The translations under genes and the position numbers were made by a program. Positions 46,707-58,390 of a stretch of 64,000 bases of DNA are shown here, piece after piece (within the stretch, counting starts at the first letter, position 1; the number at the start of each line of letters is the position of its first letter). Source of the stretch: Pinus tabuliformis (taxonomy: Eukaryota; Streptophyta; Pinopsida; Pinales; Pinaceae); assembly GCA_031772625.1 (NCBI GenBank), contig CM062808.1:471445655-471509654 (forward strand), given 5' to 3'. The notes beneath the pieces are model-generated. The model saw only the letters and a list, made by a program, of their open reading frames with translations. It ran no database searches and was not told where the DNA came from.

Positions 46707-47011
46707 GAAGAATATCCAACATTTCTTGAAAAGTCATCAACAAAAATTACATAATACCTATGTTTTTCTATATAGGTTGTAGAAAATGGTCCACATACAT
46801 TAGAGTGGACTTGCTTCAATATTTCTGTAACTATGTTATCTCGGCCCTAGAAGGTGGATTTGACATAATTTTCCAATGTGCATCCCTTGGAGACATCATG
46901 TTGGTCAAAGGTGCATTTTGGGAGACTAGTGGTAATTTGCTGCATGATCTTAAAGGCCCCATGGTGTAAGTGTCCCATGCGTCTATGCCAGATTTCTCCT
47001 ATATCTCGACT

Positions 47012-47521
47012 CTACACTTCTCCTGCCTTGCTACTCAGTGAAACACAAGCTTCCACCTCAACTTTTTGAAGATTATTCACTCGAAATATAATATGTTTCA
47101 TCTTCATGGTAGCTACATGTCTTAGAAAGGATTTCCCCTTACTGAAAACAACATCATAGACAAGATCCTCCAATACAACTACAAAGATCAAGTTCTTCTT
47201 CAACCCAAGTACCTACAAGACATCTTTTAGATGAAGATGGGAGTCTAACTCTCTCTTAAAGGATACAGTTCCAATTCCTTGCGTATTGTAATGCCCATCA
47301 TCCTCAAGTTCTATGTGCATGTGGAGATCCTTCTACTCTAGGCTACTGAAGAATTCTTTGCATCCTGTCATATGGAATGAGGCACCTGCATATAGATACA
47401 ACACACTCCCCATTAAAGTGCTTGCCATGCATGCAATTAGGGTGAAATCTAATTCAAATTTTGAGGCAAGTGCTTCACCTCCTAGTCCTCCTGAAGGCTT
47501 CTTGTTAGACTTCTTGTGCAT
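47012..47521 (-). pseudogene. Protease and GAG-pre-integrase of L-el3
   Basis: 47521-47333 reads KFELDFTLIACMASTLMGSV, LYLYAGASFHMTGCKEFFSS: the protease motif has Tyr for Asp, as in the sister copies. 47203-47012 reads MKKNLIFVVVLEDLVYDVVF and FLRHVATMKMKHIIFRVNNL. Confidence 0.78.
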
Positions 47522-48067
47522 ACATGTTTTCCATAGTGCCCGAATTCATGGCAGTGAATTTTTTTTTATCTTGCTCAAGTCCTTCTTCTTGCCATTGTTT
47601 TGGCTAGTCCCTGGATTTTTTGGGGCCTTCTTTCCCTTACCTTTCTTTCCCTTCCCAACCAAGGAAAAATTATCTTCGTCCTCAGATTTGGATGTTACTT
47701 CATCTCCGGTGTTTCATCAAATTCCTTCATGCACCAGATTAGACCAGAGTCTCTCGCAATTTAGATTTTTTCCCTTCCATTACAGAGTCCTGGTAGCTGT
47801 GCTAGGATTTTGGAAGGCCTAAGAGAGGTAGGTTCACTAGTTCTGAAGAGGGAATATTTTCTCCAACTCCTCCAAGATCATCTCAACACTTAACGAATCT
47901 AGAGAGGTAATGTCAAATGGTTTCTCCTTTATGCATGCAGATGTTTCTAAGCTTGTCCCTCAATGCCAATTTCTTGGAATCACTATCATTTTTTAATATC
48001 TTAATGATGGAATTCCACATATAAAAGGGAGTCTCCTTGCCATGTAAATTTGAGACTACGTGGTTTC

Positions 48068-48280
48068 TCATACCCTCCAGGTGGTTCTCCTAGATTTTGT
48101 GGTATCCTTCTTGCACTGAGCTAATTGTTTTGCATCTGATATTGTTGGATTTGGAATTTCAGTTTGGGTGTACTTCAACACACCATTATCATCGAGAACC
48201 ACTTCCATCCTATCATTACAGGCTATGAAATTTGAGGTTCCCTCAAGGGCATACTTCAGTTTTAATCCATTGAAAAGCAT
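48068..48280 (-). pseudogene. gag: Gag N-terminus of L-el3
   Basis: MLFNGLKLKYALEGTSNFIA and QTEIPNPTISDAKQLAQCKK, then frameshifted continuation below 48068. Closely related to the L-el1 gag. Confidence 0.78.
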
Positions 48281-49247
48281 TTTCTCTCACGAAAGAAAAA
48301 TCGCTTCACTGAATTTGCAAATTTAACTCTCTAAAGGAGAAGATTTATTGACTAGTTTCTAGTGTGATTTCTACTCTGATACCATGTAGAAATTAATAGA
48401 AATTTGATACTTCTGATGTATTCGAATTGAAAACAAGAGATTTCAAATTTCCTCTAATGTTCTGCAGAATGTAAATCAAAATTTAGAACACATGTAATGG
48501 CATGCAACCATTAAAACTCCATAATAACACAATGATTTATAGGGTAACCCAACTGAGAAAAACCCCTCCTCTACTTTTCATTAATCAGATGAGAATGAGA
48601 AACTATTACAATATCTTGCTTCGATCCTGAAGCATAAACTGCATTGTAAACTTGTTCTCTTGTTATCTGTCCTACTTTTGCCAACACTTAGCAAATTCAA
48701 GGCCCTAACTTGCTCCTATTTCCTTAGGAAGTCCTAGAGGAAATTAGCTCCTAAAATATAGGAATTTTGTCCTATTTTCTTGCCAATTCACAATGAATGA
48801 TTCACTTTCTTAACTTCCAAGCTTGTACACTCAACTCGTATACAATTGATAATTACAATGTTCCTTTTCCTCCACACCATCTAGGTAATTCAGATTCCAT
48901 GCATGTTTGGGTTATTTTTAGGTGATTGACTAGTTTAATTGAGTGATCACTGATTTAACAACAGTTCTACTACTCAACTAACCATCAAATGACTCAACTA
49001 GGTACTTGAGCTCAGTTATCTAAGTTAAACAGAAAATAACTAAATTGGATTGCTAAATTTTAGCAATCACTTAATGCATAACTCTACTTATAGCCTCTAT
49101 CTCTAATTTATTGAGTGAAATTGTAGAAAAAAATGATGTCACACAAGTTAGCTGCAGTCCAAGTCATCCTGTTGATGTGGAAAATTGAATTGCTAAATTT
49201 GATGAAGGCACAAGTCAAATTTAGTCTTTCTTTCTACATTTCTAACA

Positions 49248-51600
49248 ACACTCAATTAACTAGTTAGCATTCCTAGAATATTCAATAAGTCAAAAATGAA
49301 GTGGTAGACCCTAAATTATAAAAATATGTAATGATAGGACTAGTAAAAAGTTACAAGAGAAAAGTATTACTTGGAATTGAAGTGTAAACTCTGTCATGCA
49401 ACTCCTAACTTAGATATAGCTAGAAACCTCCAAAAGTAAAATTGAAAGTTAAAGGATAAGTTGGGTAGGTGATTGGATTATGTTGTGGATAAAGTAGTAT
49501 CCAAAAATAAAAAAGGGAATTTTTATTAGTGACCATAGGTACGAAATAATGTAGAGGAAATCACCATGTCACTATCCAGTCACTGCCACATATCATCCTA
49601 AGTGCCACCCATTACTAACAATAGACTCAATAAAAATAGAAAATGATAAAAATAGGTGAAGATACTAAATAGAAACAAAGGTCTAGTAGTGAATGAAAGG
49701 TGGTCATATGTGCCCCTAGCGATGTATGGAATAGGATCAAATGATTTCCTAAGTGAGGTCTTGATGAAATCCTCAGTGTAATGTACCTCAACACCCACTT
49801 GAAGCATAATCACGCATTATGTTAGTGGATGAGTCCCAATAATTTTTACCCATGTTTGGTACTCATGTACAAGATTTATATAAAACATTCAATGAGTCCC
49901 ACTAATTTGTAGCCCTGTTAGGTACTCATGAAACAAATTGTGCAAGACACAATATGAAAAAGGTGAGGTAAAGAGGGAAAACCCAATGGGAAGATATCAT
50001 GGCTAAAAATACAATGCACACAATGTCAAATATGTAATTATTATGATAAGGGATGGTGTTGTTGATCAACCCCAACAAAATTTTTCCCTTGTATCCACCC
50101 TATACCATGATATGAGAATCATTTTTCTGTTGGTTAAACCTGTGCTTGCTAACAATAATAATGAGATTTTGTGGAATACCAAAAAACTAAGAACTAGTTC
50201 TCTGTGACTTGGAAGTTTCTCCCACTAGCTCATTAACTATCTGTAAAGTATGATGTGCCCTTTGTAGCTTGTAATATAGCAATGCAATGTGTTCATTATG
50301 GAATTCTAAATCAAATAATAAATATGATAAACATTATAGTATGAAGAGCATGAAAAATCATCTTGAAGATCTCTCTCAGAAAAAGGTGTCTAAGAAGTTG
50401 TTGTAGTAGGACTAGTGCAAGGTACCAAATCATAATAATTTGATGTGTTCAATGATTAGAGAAACTTGAGTCTAAAATATTTCTATTAGATGATGAAGTA
50501 ATGAAAGTAAAAAAATGACCCATACCTTGATACTTTGGTGGCCTGTCTCTAGTCTTTTTCTTGACATTGTCTAGGATGAGGTAATCTAGATTATGTTGCT
50601 GAAATACTTTGGCCATAAGATCATTTTTCTTCACCATACAGGAAATCTACAAATGAAATCTTGTATTTTAGTAGTTTCACTTTGTTTTCTCCTTCTTAGA
50701 TTTTCCTCCCTTTGGGATCATACTCTCCTTACTGGATTGGATGCTTTCTCCATGTATGTGATCAAGATCCCTTTTTTCTGCTTCTCTTTCTTGTTATCAT
50801 CCTTCATTGTAAAAACATAGCATTTGGAATGATTAAGAGCCCCAATATATATAATATTAGACTGCTCATTTATCAAGAACTCAATAAAATAAACTAAACA
50901 AGGAATATTCCATTTTTTACCCATGGAGAGGTTAGAAGTATGGAAAGAAGAGACAAAAACAACAAATTAAGGACCTATATTAAAAATTATAGAAAGGATA
51001 AGTTGTTCCTCCATATTTATCCCACAAGATTTTACCTATGCCTTAAGATTCTTGAATCCTTAGAAGAATTCCTACAGGGAATCAAAATGGTTGGGATATA
51101 TATAAATCATATCAATCTCCTGCTGATATCCTCTCAACTCATCTTTCTTGCCAAGCAATCCATCCATTTTTTTCCAAACCTTGCGAGGAATTTTACAACC
51201 CTCTACATGAAATAACAAATCAAGGATTATGGAAAAACAAAAAATCCCATAGGAATAATCCATTCTATTGAATTACTTCAATTTCTCAATGGATGATGTA
51301 GGCTCAATTTTGGTCCCCATTGTGATCCTAAAAATTCTCTTGCTACATAAAAATAGTTGGTTATTTAGCTTCAAATGAAAATAATTTAAAGAAGTGAGGA
51401 CCACACTAAGTTTTTCCATTCTCTTTTTGTTATTCTAATATTTTCAAAATTTTAATAAAATATCAATATTCTTCACAAACTCACTTATGCTCTGATTTCA
51501 TGATGGATTTAATCACAAGCATAAGATATAAGTGTGAAAAAAATAGTAGACTAGCTTTTGCAAAATAATAGAGAAAAGAAAATAAATTTGGCGAGAAAAA
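49248..51600 (-). repeat. Family R copia remnant, copy c, with gag, primer site and partial 5' LTR
   Basis: This is the longest R copy. On the minus strand: an LTR end from 51501 upward (TGATGGATTTAATC), a primer site TGAAATCAGAGC (51489-51500, 10 of 12 matches to TGGTATCAGAGC), then copia gag with VEGCKIPRKVWKKMDGLLGK and KDELRGYQQEIDMIYIYPNH (51263-51072), SKCYVFTMKDDNKKEKQKKG (50924-50718) and KKNDLMAKVFQQHNLDYLIL (50637-50449). No protease, integrase or RT is seen. Copia E is inserted at 51601 within the R LTR. Confidence 0.75.
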
Positions 51601-51934
51601 TGTTGGGTTTTTGGTAGTTTTTTGTGTCTATTTTGACGATTTACAACAAGCAATTTTCGTTATTAGCGATTTTTTGGGCACATGATGGTTTTGTAGATTT
51701 GGTCAGAGGAACTGTGATTATATTCTAATACATGGATAATAGATCGAGGGTTTATGAATCCTACAACATGTGTATAATTGTAAAGGAACATAATGAAAAA
51801 TCAATCTGGTTTTCCTAGTTTTGGGTTCCAAGAGAAAAATATTTGGGTATATTTTCTATGATTTCCATTGTATCTTTTATGTTAGTTTTAAGAATTTGTT
51901 TGAAGGTATTATTTCTATAGGGTTAAAACCCACA
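51601..51934 (+). repeat. 5' LTR of element E
   Basis: 334 bp, TGTTGGGTTTTTGG...GGTTAAAACCCACA; the ends form an imperfect inverted TGTTGGGTTTT/AAAACCCACA. The primer site starts two bases after it. Confidence 0.75.
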
Positions 51935-52043
51935 TTTGGTATCAAAGTAGTTTTGGATTCAAGAGCACACCTTTGTGGCTAAAGGGATTTTCTTGGGCCT
52001 TTGGTACACCCTGTTATATTGGGAGATATGTAGGATCAATTGT

Positions 52044-52744
52044 TATGGTGAAAGGAAATAGTGCACAATGCAAAGATAAAGATCCAAAAATTCAACTAAC
52101 AAAGTTTTTAGTTGTGGAAGCTGAATATGGATAGTCCCTTGGTCGATAAAGATCAGTGGATTGTTATGGATCTAGGTACTAAACCAATGAAAATTTTGAT
52201 AGAAGTTTGGACCAAGTTGAATTGGAAGGAAAAGAGCACAATACAATTGTGTGTCTCAAATTCAATATTACTGATTATTTTAGGAGAAACTACAACAAAA
52301 TCTTTGTGGGACAAATTAGGGACTTTGTATCAGTTTATGTCCCTGGTAAATAAATTGTTCCTATGGAAGAAGCCGTATAACCTAAGGATGAAAGATGGAG
52401 ACTCGATGAAAGAGGATTTGAATGCCTTCAAGAACGTGGTAATTCAATTATTATCTATTGATATTGAGATTTCAGATGAAGATAAGTGCATTAGTTTGTT
52501 ATTTTCTCTACGGGACTCGTGGGATAGTCTGGTTGTTTCCATAGGTAGTGACATAACAAATTTGAAGTTTGATGATATAGTCTCATCCTTATTGTTGGAA
52601 GAGATGGGATGGAAAAACATGGAAGATCTAAATGGAGTCTCTGTATCTATAAGAGAATGTCCTCAAGTGGGAATTTGTTGGCATTATGATACAAGTGTTG
52701 TCCTTGATGGCAAGATGACAAATTATAGTGCAACAAGTCAATAA
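52044..52744 (+). pseudogene. gag: Gag of element E
   Basis: The start MVKGNSAQCKDKDPKIQLTK at 52044 is frameshifted near 52100. The main frame (52112 on) is a copia UBN2-type gag: VDKDQWIVMDLGTKP, WKEKSTIQLCVSNSILLIIL, TTTKSLWDKLGTLYQFMSLV, RMKDGDSMKEDLNAFKNVVI and DEDKCISLLFSLRDSWDSLV. It breaks at about 52676 where F is inserted. Past F, gag resumes near 54682 with a basic region and a C-x2-C-like knuckle (KEGNYSKDC) containing a TGA. Gag would package element RNA. Confidence 0.85.
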
Positions 52745-52813
52745 CAAAGAATTGATGATCAAACTACAAAGAATGAAGAAAGAAGAGTATATACGTAGGT
52801 TCACTATATACAA

Positions 52814-54580
52814 AGGCGCGTATACACGCGGGATCACCAATCAAAAGGCGCGTATGCTTATGCATGCACTTTCATGCACAGAAAAGTGCGTACATGTGGG
52901 AAAAATTATGTTTGGTCCATGGTATTTAGTCCGACATATTTGAACCTATGGTTTTGGTCCTTGGTATTGCATCCAATGTGTTGGACCCAAGTATTGGGTC
53001 CCTAGCATTGGATCTCTATGGTTTTGGACCATGCTATTGAGTAAGGCCTAAAACTATAAAAGGAGAAGAAGTTCATTAGGCAAATGCATTGAGAAAGTCT
53101 TGAATATCTAATGAAGTATGAGATCCAGTATGCAGGGTTTGGGTTCATGATGCTTGATCTAAGCTAAGAAGGAATCTCAGCGGTTGATGGAGAACAAGAT
53201 CTAAGGATAGATCATGATCTAATGGCTTGGAATGAATAATCTCTATACAGTTTGATCTTGTTTAGTCTAGATCTATATACTGACGCATGTAATGTTCTGT
53301 AAATGTTATGATCTGGGTATAACTCAATTTTGGAATAGCTGCAAATCATGAATGAATATTTACAGACATATACGCTGGTTGACTATGATAAAAGCGCGTG
53401 TATACGTAAGTTAGATACATCTAAGTAGCGTGTACCATATGAGCTGTGATGTTTGATGTTACAGGAGTTTCTGGTAGTTGATGAGTTCTGATGACTATTT
53501 ACTGGTGACAGTATTCTGCATATTCAGATTGGTTGATTATGTTTAGCTTTAGTATTGATGGATGAGATCTATAATGGATCTGGATCATAATGACTTATCT
53601 TTATTTGATCTGATGAACTAGATCTGGTTGCTAACATATGTATTATGTTTGTATATGTAATGATCTGGGCATGACTAAAGTCAGGAAGTGCAGCGAAGTT
53701 ATAAGTAAGTGATTAATGACATATACACTGGTTCGCTTTGGTGAAGTTGTGTATACACGCTGGTTTAGAACTTCCAAGTAGCGTATGCACTCTGATGCAT
53801 GATTTTTGATGATACAGTTGGTTCTAAATTGTTGACAAGGTTTCAGTGATTCAGTATTGGGTGATTCAGAGATTGATGATGCTAGTGTTGATTGATTGTG
53901 TGCTTTAATGATATTAATGGGTCTAGTAAGAAAATTGGATGAAACATGGCCTTCAGATTATAGTGTTGTGCTTTAGGAGTATCTAGTCTGAAAATGAATG
54001 AAACGTGGTCCCTAGAGGAAGAAAGAAGATTGTAGCCTACAGTAGGCCGACACCTACGTACTAGTAAGCATATCGGCCAGTACAAGAGCCAGGGGGTTGG
54101 AGCTCCCTTCCAGCAGCAGTTGGAAAAATAGTAAAGGTTGGAGCATTTCAGTAGGTTGACACCTACGTTCTAGTAAATGGATTGGCTAGTACAAGAGCTA
54201 AGGGGGTTGTAGCTCCCTTCTAGGAGAGTTTGGAGAATGAGAGAAGGTTGTAGCCTTTTGCAGGTAGAAGCCTGTGTACTGGTATAAGACTGCACCAGTA
54301 CAGAACCATTGTAAAAAGAAGTTTCTTATTAAAAAGAAGATTGAGACAACTTGCAGCAGGTGGTTTTCACCCACATTGGGTTTCCACCTTACATCATGGT
54401 GTTCATGTGCACTTCTTGTGTGTGATGATCTGTTCTATTTACTGCTCCTGTTTACTATTCAAATGGTTAATAATGTTCTGATGCACTCATTAAGGATCAA
54501 CTAACTGAATCGTAAGTTGATTGGATATACGCTTGTTGCATTACACACAGTTGTGTATACACGCGGTTTGCCTTAACTGA
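52814..54580. repeat. Tandem modules with GCGTATACACGC words in F
   Basis: The word GCGTATACACGCGG or close variants occurs at about 52816, 52848, 53393, 53752 and 54550, several followed about 25 bp later by AAGTAGCGT(A/G). The blocks 53262-53560 and 53625-53880 are diverged copies (both with TAATG(A)TCTGGG-type starts). A second tandem of about 115 bp, marked by CAGTAGG(C/T)(C/T)GACACCTACG and GAGCTCCCTTC, repeats at about 54025, 54145 and (partial) 54255. Confidence 0.65.
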
Positions 54581-54644
54581 AGTAGCGTGAATGAATCTTA
54601 ATATGGAAATGAAAAAGCTATATTGATTTGATAATACTGATTCA

Positions 54645-54660
54645 CCCCCCCCCCCCCCCC
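54645..54660. repeat. Poly-C tract near the end of F
   Basis: Sixteen C, then A and four more C, 20 bp before the F right end. Length may be uncertain in assembly. Confidence 0.9.
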
Positions 54661-54775
54661 ACCCCAGTATTATTTCTAACAATTTAACTCTAGAGGGAGA
54701 TATAAATATCTTAGAAAATTTATAAAGGTGTGTTGGAAACACTGAAAAGAAGGGAACTACAGTAAAGATTGTAGA

Positions 54776-55255
54776 TTGAAAATTTCTGAGAGAGCAAGGG
54801 GATCTGATGATGCTATTCATATAAAAGCGAAAATCACATCAGATAAAGGTGGGGATGTGTACTTGACTTCTTCAAGTACACATGTAGATCATCAGGCATG
54901 GTTGATTAACTCATGTTCATCCTTTCATACGACTCCCCACGGGGAGTGGTTCTGTGATTACAAGATATATGATGGTGGTGATTCCTTCCTAGGTGATGGC
55001 AGGAAAAATAGAATCATAGGATGAGGAAAATTCAAGTTTAAGTTGACAGGTGGAAGGATTAGAACACTTCTTGGTATTCTACACATTCTAGGATTGGCCA
55101 GAAATATAATTTATGTAAGCAAGATGGATGATGTAGGTGTAAAAACAATGTTTGAGAAAGATACTTGCAAGATAGCTCGAGAAGCATTGGTATTGATGAG
55201 GGGAGTTCAAATCGAAACTCTGTAGAAGCTACTAGGTAGTATTGTTATTGATGGG
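54776..55255 (+). pseudogene. Protease and GAG-pre-integrase of element E
   Basis: 54776-55024 reads AWLINSCSSFHTTPHGEWFC and DYKIYDGGDSFLGDGRKNRI; the active site normally reads DSGAS and here is NSCSS, so the catalytic Asp and Gly are lost. After a TGA (55022-55024) the frame continues with GKFKFKLTGGRIRTLLGILH, ILGLARNIIYVSKMDDVGVK and FEKDTCKIAREALVLMRGVQ, then KLLGSIVIDGCNSS after another stop. The product would process the polyprotein. This copy is inactive. Confidence 0.85.
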
Positions 55256-55271
55256 TGCAACAGTTCTATTC

Positions 55272-55538
55272 ACTAGTAGAAAATGGTGAAATTAGTGACT
55301 AAAAATGTTAGTCACCATAACTTTTCCAAGTCAAATACTACCAAAAATTAGCAGTATAAAGGGACCCAACAAAAAATGACTAATATAAATGACTAATTTA
55401 GTCTCGAGTTAAAATATACTTCTAGCCTAAAAATGACTAATGTGAATGACTAATTTAGTCTAGGAACAAAAATATGACTACCTAACAAGAACTACAATAA
55501 TATGAATTAATTGTTTATGTTAGTCATTTTCATTGTGT
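55272..55538. mobile_element. CACTA-like MITE
   Basis: It begins CACTAGTAGAAAATGG, a typical En/Spm (CACTA) terminus, directly at the point where E coding similarity stops. The other end, TAGTCATTTTCATTGTG, is only a partial inverse. The interior has repeated TGACTAA words, including two near-copies of ATGACTAATTTAGTCT about 60 bp apart. No 3-bp TSD is evident. Confidence 0.5.
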
Positions 55539-55640
55539 CACTTCAACAATCTAAGCTTACAAGTCATAGGGGGTTCAAAGGCTATAATAGATTGGATGAA
55601 AGGTTATACTTCCTTATACACTTCTTTATTGGATTAGAGG

Positions 55641-55865
55641 ATGATTAGCATTATGGAGTTTATTATAATATTTAGGGTCATATCATTTGATCACATTCAC
55701 AGGGAATTAAATTCAAAGGTTGACAAATTATCAGAAATGGGAGAGGGCCAACACCTCCTTTTGCAACACGACATGACCACCTATATATGTTGCAACAACC
55801 TTTCCAACTTATTTAGTGTGTTGCACATCTATTTCACATTTCTTCTTCATATTGCAAAGTCATAG
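55641..55865 (+). pseudogene. Possible RNase H-like remnant
   Basis: A 74-codon frame contains FRVISFDHIHRELNSKVDKL SEMG in the form typical of the last helix of plant non-LTR RNase H-like domains (H-x-x-R-E-x-N-x-x-A-D-x-L-S), with Val-Asp in place of Ala-Asp. Only this segment is recognisable, so it is a weak call; chance similarity is possible. Confidence 0.3.
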
Positions 55866-56833
55866 TGCTAAGGAGAGGGTATGAACCTTGATCATGGAAT
55901 GTTCACTTAGTACGACTACCAATTTTTCTAATTCATGAAACTTTTCAAATGTCTTAAGTTTGCTTCACTTCTCATAGTGCTTAAATTACTTGTCTAAACC
56001 TCTAATTTTGACCACAACCCTCCAACATCTCTAACTATTCAAACTCTTCAACCTTTTAGAGTCTACTTAGATGTGCACTCATGCCTGAAGCATAACCTAA
56101 CACTAGCATCCTAAATGTGCATGCTCATTCCCTCCTTTAATGCCTCATTGAAACCACATTATCACACTGCTTAAAATGAAATGTTCAGGTCTTAAGGAAA
56201 ATCACCTACCTTGCTTATAACAACCTAAACTATGTGAATGATTAGGAGAGAACTCCAATTTCTCAAGGTGAAAACATAGGGCCTTAAAACCCCATTCACA
56301 AGACAATTTGAATATATTTAACCTAAAGAAAGATACGTATCCTACTCCTTCCAAATTTGACATATGAATTTTAATAAACTAACACTTGTTTTTAACTATT
56401 AAATCCATTTACTATATACTTTATTTTATTTTTACCCACCTAATATGCAAGAACACCTAAATTTTTTCAATACAACCAAGTTAAAAGAACTTGTTTCCTT
56501 CCAACATCTCACATTTTGCCTCCATAAACTTTAATAGAAAAATCATTGCATAAAAACATAACCTTAAAATTAAATTATTATTATTTTATTATTATAATAA
56601 ATACCACCTAATATCACAACCAAAAACATGTAAAAGCCTATTAGTTTCTCAAATACAACTAAAATATGTAAGTGAAAATAAAATATTGTATCTATTTTTT
56701 TCGCATTGGAAAATTTTAACACTTTTAAAAAGTTTAAGCTTTAATTTTTCTTTACAATACCCCTCCCAACCACAAACTTTTCATAGGGTGCGAAAATGAC
56801 ATCAGAGAGAATTGTGAATTATGGTTTTATCTA
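55866..56833. other. A/T-rich stretch, nothing recognised
   Basis: No open frame above 60 codons with family similarity and no clear repeat termini. Confidence 0.5.
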
Positions 56834-56975
56834 ACCCAATATCGAATACCACCATCGAATCCTCAGTCCATTGATCACAACAGACCCAATATCGAATTCC
56901 ACCATTAAATCTCTAGTCCATAGATCACGACAGATCCAATAATGAATGCCACCATTGGTTCTTCATTCCAACACT
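56834..56975. repeat. 50-bp tandem repeat, 2.8 copies
   Basis: Units start (A)CCCAATATCGAAT(A/T)CCACC and end GATCAC(A/G)ACAG; two units are exactly 50 bp, the third is partial and more diverged (56934 on). Confidence 0.85.
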
Positions 56976-57720
56976 TGGAGGCATCTATTCTCGTTGTGGT
57001 TGGAAATATCTATCTTCTTGAAGCATTTGTCCTCCTCACGATATATTCAAAACCTAGTGAGTCATTCCCAACTTTTAGTTCATCTTTAAAAGCATGAGAC
57101 CACCATTTTGGTACAGACTAGGGTTTGATTTATATTGTAAAAACTATCTCATTCTCGCTTCCAGAGATGAAGCCGCAGATAAATACCAAAGATAACTTTT
57201 TTACATTCCATTTGGAGCCTAATCTAACACCCCAAACTACTTTTCTATGGAAACCAAATGCCAAAAAGTGAAATTTCCATCACATTGTGATCCATATGAT
57301 TTGAGGCCTCCTCTCTTCGATAAAATTGTCAAGTTGGTTGAATCCATTTCCAGCTGCTTCCCAGAAGAGTGAAAGTAGATTGGCCCCTGCCTAAGGGATA
57401 ATTTGAGGGTGTCTTGCATTGAGATGTTGTCAGTGGGGTTGCTGTAATGATCCCTCAGGCGAGTCTAGCCTTTGGTGTAGTGAAAGCTGAGGAAACACAT
57501 CTGAGGATTTCCCTTTTAGTTGGGCTCCATTCCTCTTCATTCAGAACGAACTTTATGCCATTACCAAGCTTTCCAAACATGACATGGAATAATTTCTATC
57601 GATGGTAAGTGCATGCCGATTAGATTTAAAGAATTTTATTCAACATTCACCACCGCATGATGCTCATTTTTGGTTACTTCAATATAACTAAAGAAGGGAA
57701 GCATACAACCTATGCCTTGA
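56976..57720. other. No gene recognised
   Basis: Mixed-composition sequence with only a short 60-codon antisense frame (57237-57419). It ends where the G LTR begins. Confidence 0.45.
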
Positions 57721-58390
57721 TGTTGGATACCTGTAGGGTGATTTAATTGTATGCTAAATTCTTGTCATTTAATTTTTTCAACCCGAGGGTTTCATAAACT
57801 TAGAATCAAACCAAAATATATGGGACCTCAGATGAAACTATTGTAGAAAGTTTGTTTAGAATGGAAATGCATATTACAACTATAACTAAAGAAAACTACA
57901 AAAGAAATCACATGCAAGAAAACTGAATTAAATTCTAAGGGTGAAATGAATGAATGCCATGGCCTTTGTAAAATCTTATAAACTAATCTATGAACAACTT
58001 ATAAGAAGCAAACTATGATAATCTAGAAAGTAGTAAATAACAACTAGTGAGAAAGCAGTAAATAACAACTAGTGATTTAGTTGTCAAGCAAGAAAACTAG
58101 GAGAACTAGTAAGCAAGTAGTTTAATAACAATCAAATCAAATTTAGGAAATGAAATCATACTTGCAAAAAGGAAATAACAAAAATCAAACTATGTTACGA
58201 TTGTATGTAGATTGCAGTTGATGGGGATCCTTCCATTCCTCAATGAGCACACATGAAAAACTATCACACCTTAAGAATAAAACAACACTCATAACTCATA
58301 ATGTTGGAGAAAATGATATTATACACGCTGAATGAACAATCATAAATCTGATGCTAATGAACTATTGGCTTCCTTTGAAGGATGCACCTC

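Larger units (their letters stand above)
43431..49247 (-). mobile_element. L-el3: copia element (minus strand)
   Basis: Left LTR 43431-44285 (TGTAAAAAGTAATAG...TTTCTAACA), right LTR 48385-49247, primer site TGGTATCAGAGTAGAAATC next to the right LTR. The flanks are GCACT and ACACT, a TSD with one mismatch, so of the three copies L-el3 best keeps the original insertion context. L-el3 plus the following R segment (43431-51190) is about 7.76 kb; L-el1 plus its R segment, minus the solo LTR, is about 7.74 kb. Confidence 0.88.
52676..54681 (+). mobile_element. Element F: 2.0 kb solo-LTR-like insertion in gag of E
   Basis: It starts TGTTGGCATTATGATAC and ends GTATTATTTCTAACA; AATTT flanks it on both sides with a one-base ambiguity at the ends. 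Removing it rejoins gag of E. The interior has no ORF. Around 54355-54480 the sequence GTGGTTTTCACCCACATTGG, TTTCCACCTTACATCATGGT resembles an LTR R/U5 leader in plus orientation. It contains tandem modules and a 16-C run. Confidence 0.75.
51601..55270 (+). mobile_element. Element E: plus-strand copia retrotransposon, 5' part
   Basis: LTR 51601-51934, primer site TGGTATCAAAG from 51937, gag, knuckle, protease. Insertion F splits gag at about 52676-54681. Coding similarity ends near 55270, where a MITE-like sequence begins. No 3' LTR was found, so E is truncated or its 3' end is unrecognisable. Confidence 0.78.

Noticed and set aside
54274..54504. 76-codon frame in F
   Set aside because: It lies in the leader-like part of a solo LTR and resembles no protein family.
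52676..54681. F as a gene with introns
   Set aside because: No coding signal; it interrupts gag of E and is bounded by TG...CA-type ends and AATTT repeats.
56834..56975. CRISPR-like array
   Set aside because: Units are contiguous with no unique spacers, and the context is plant nuclear DNA.
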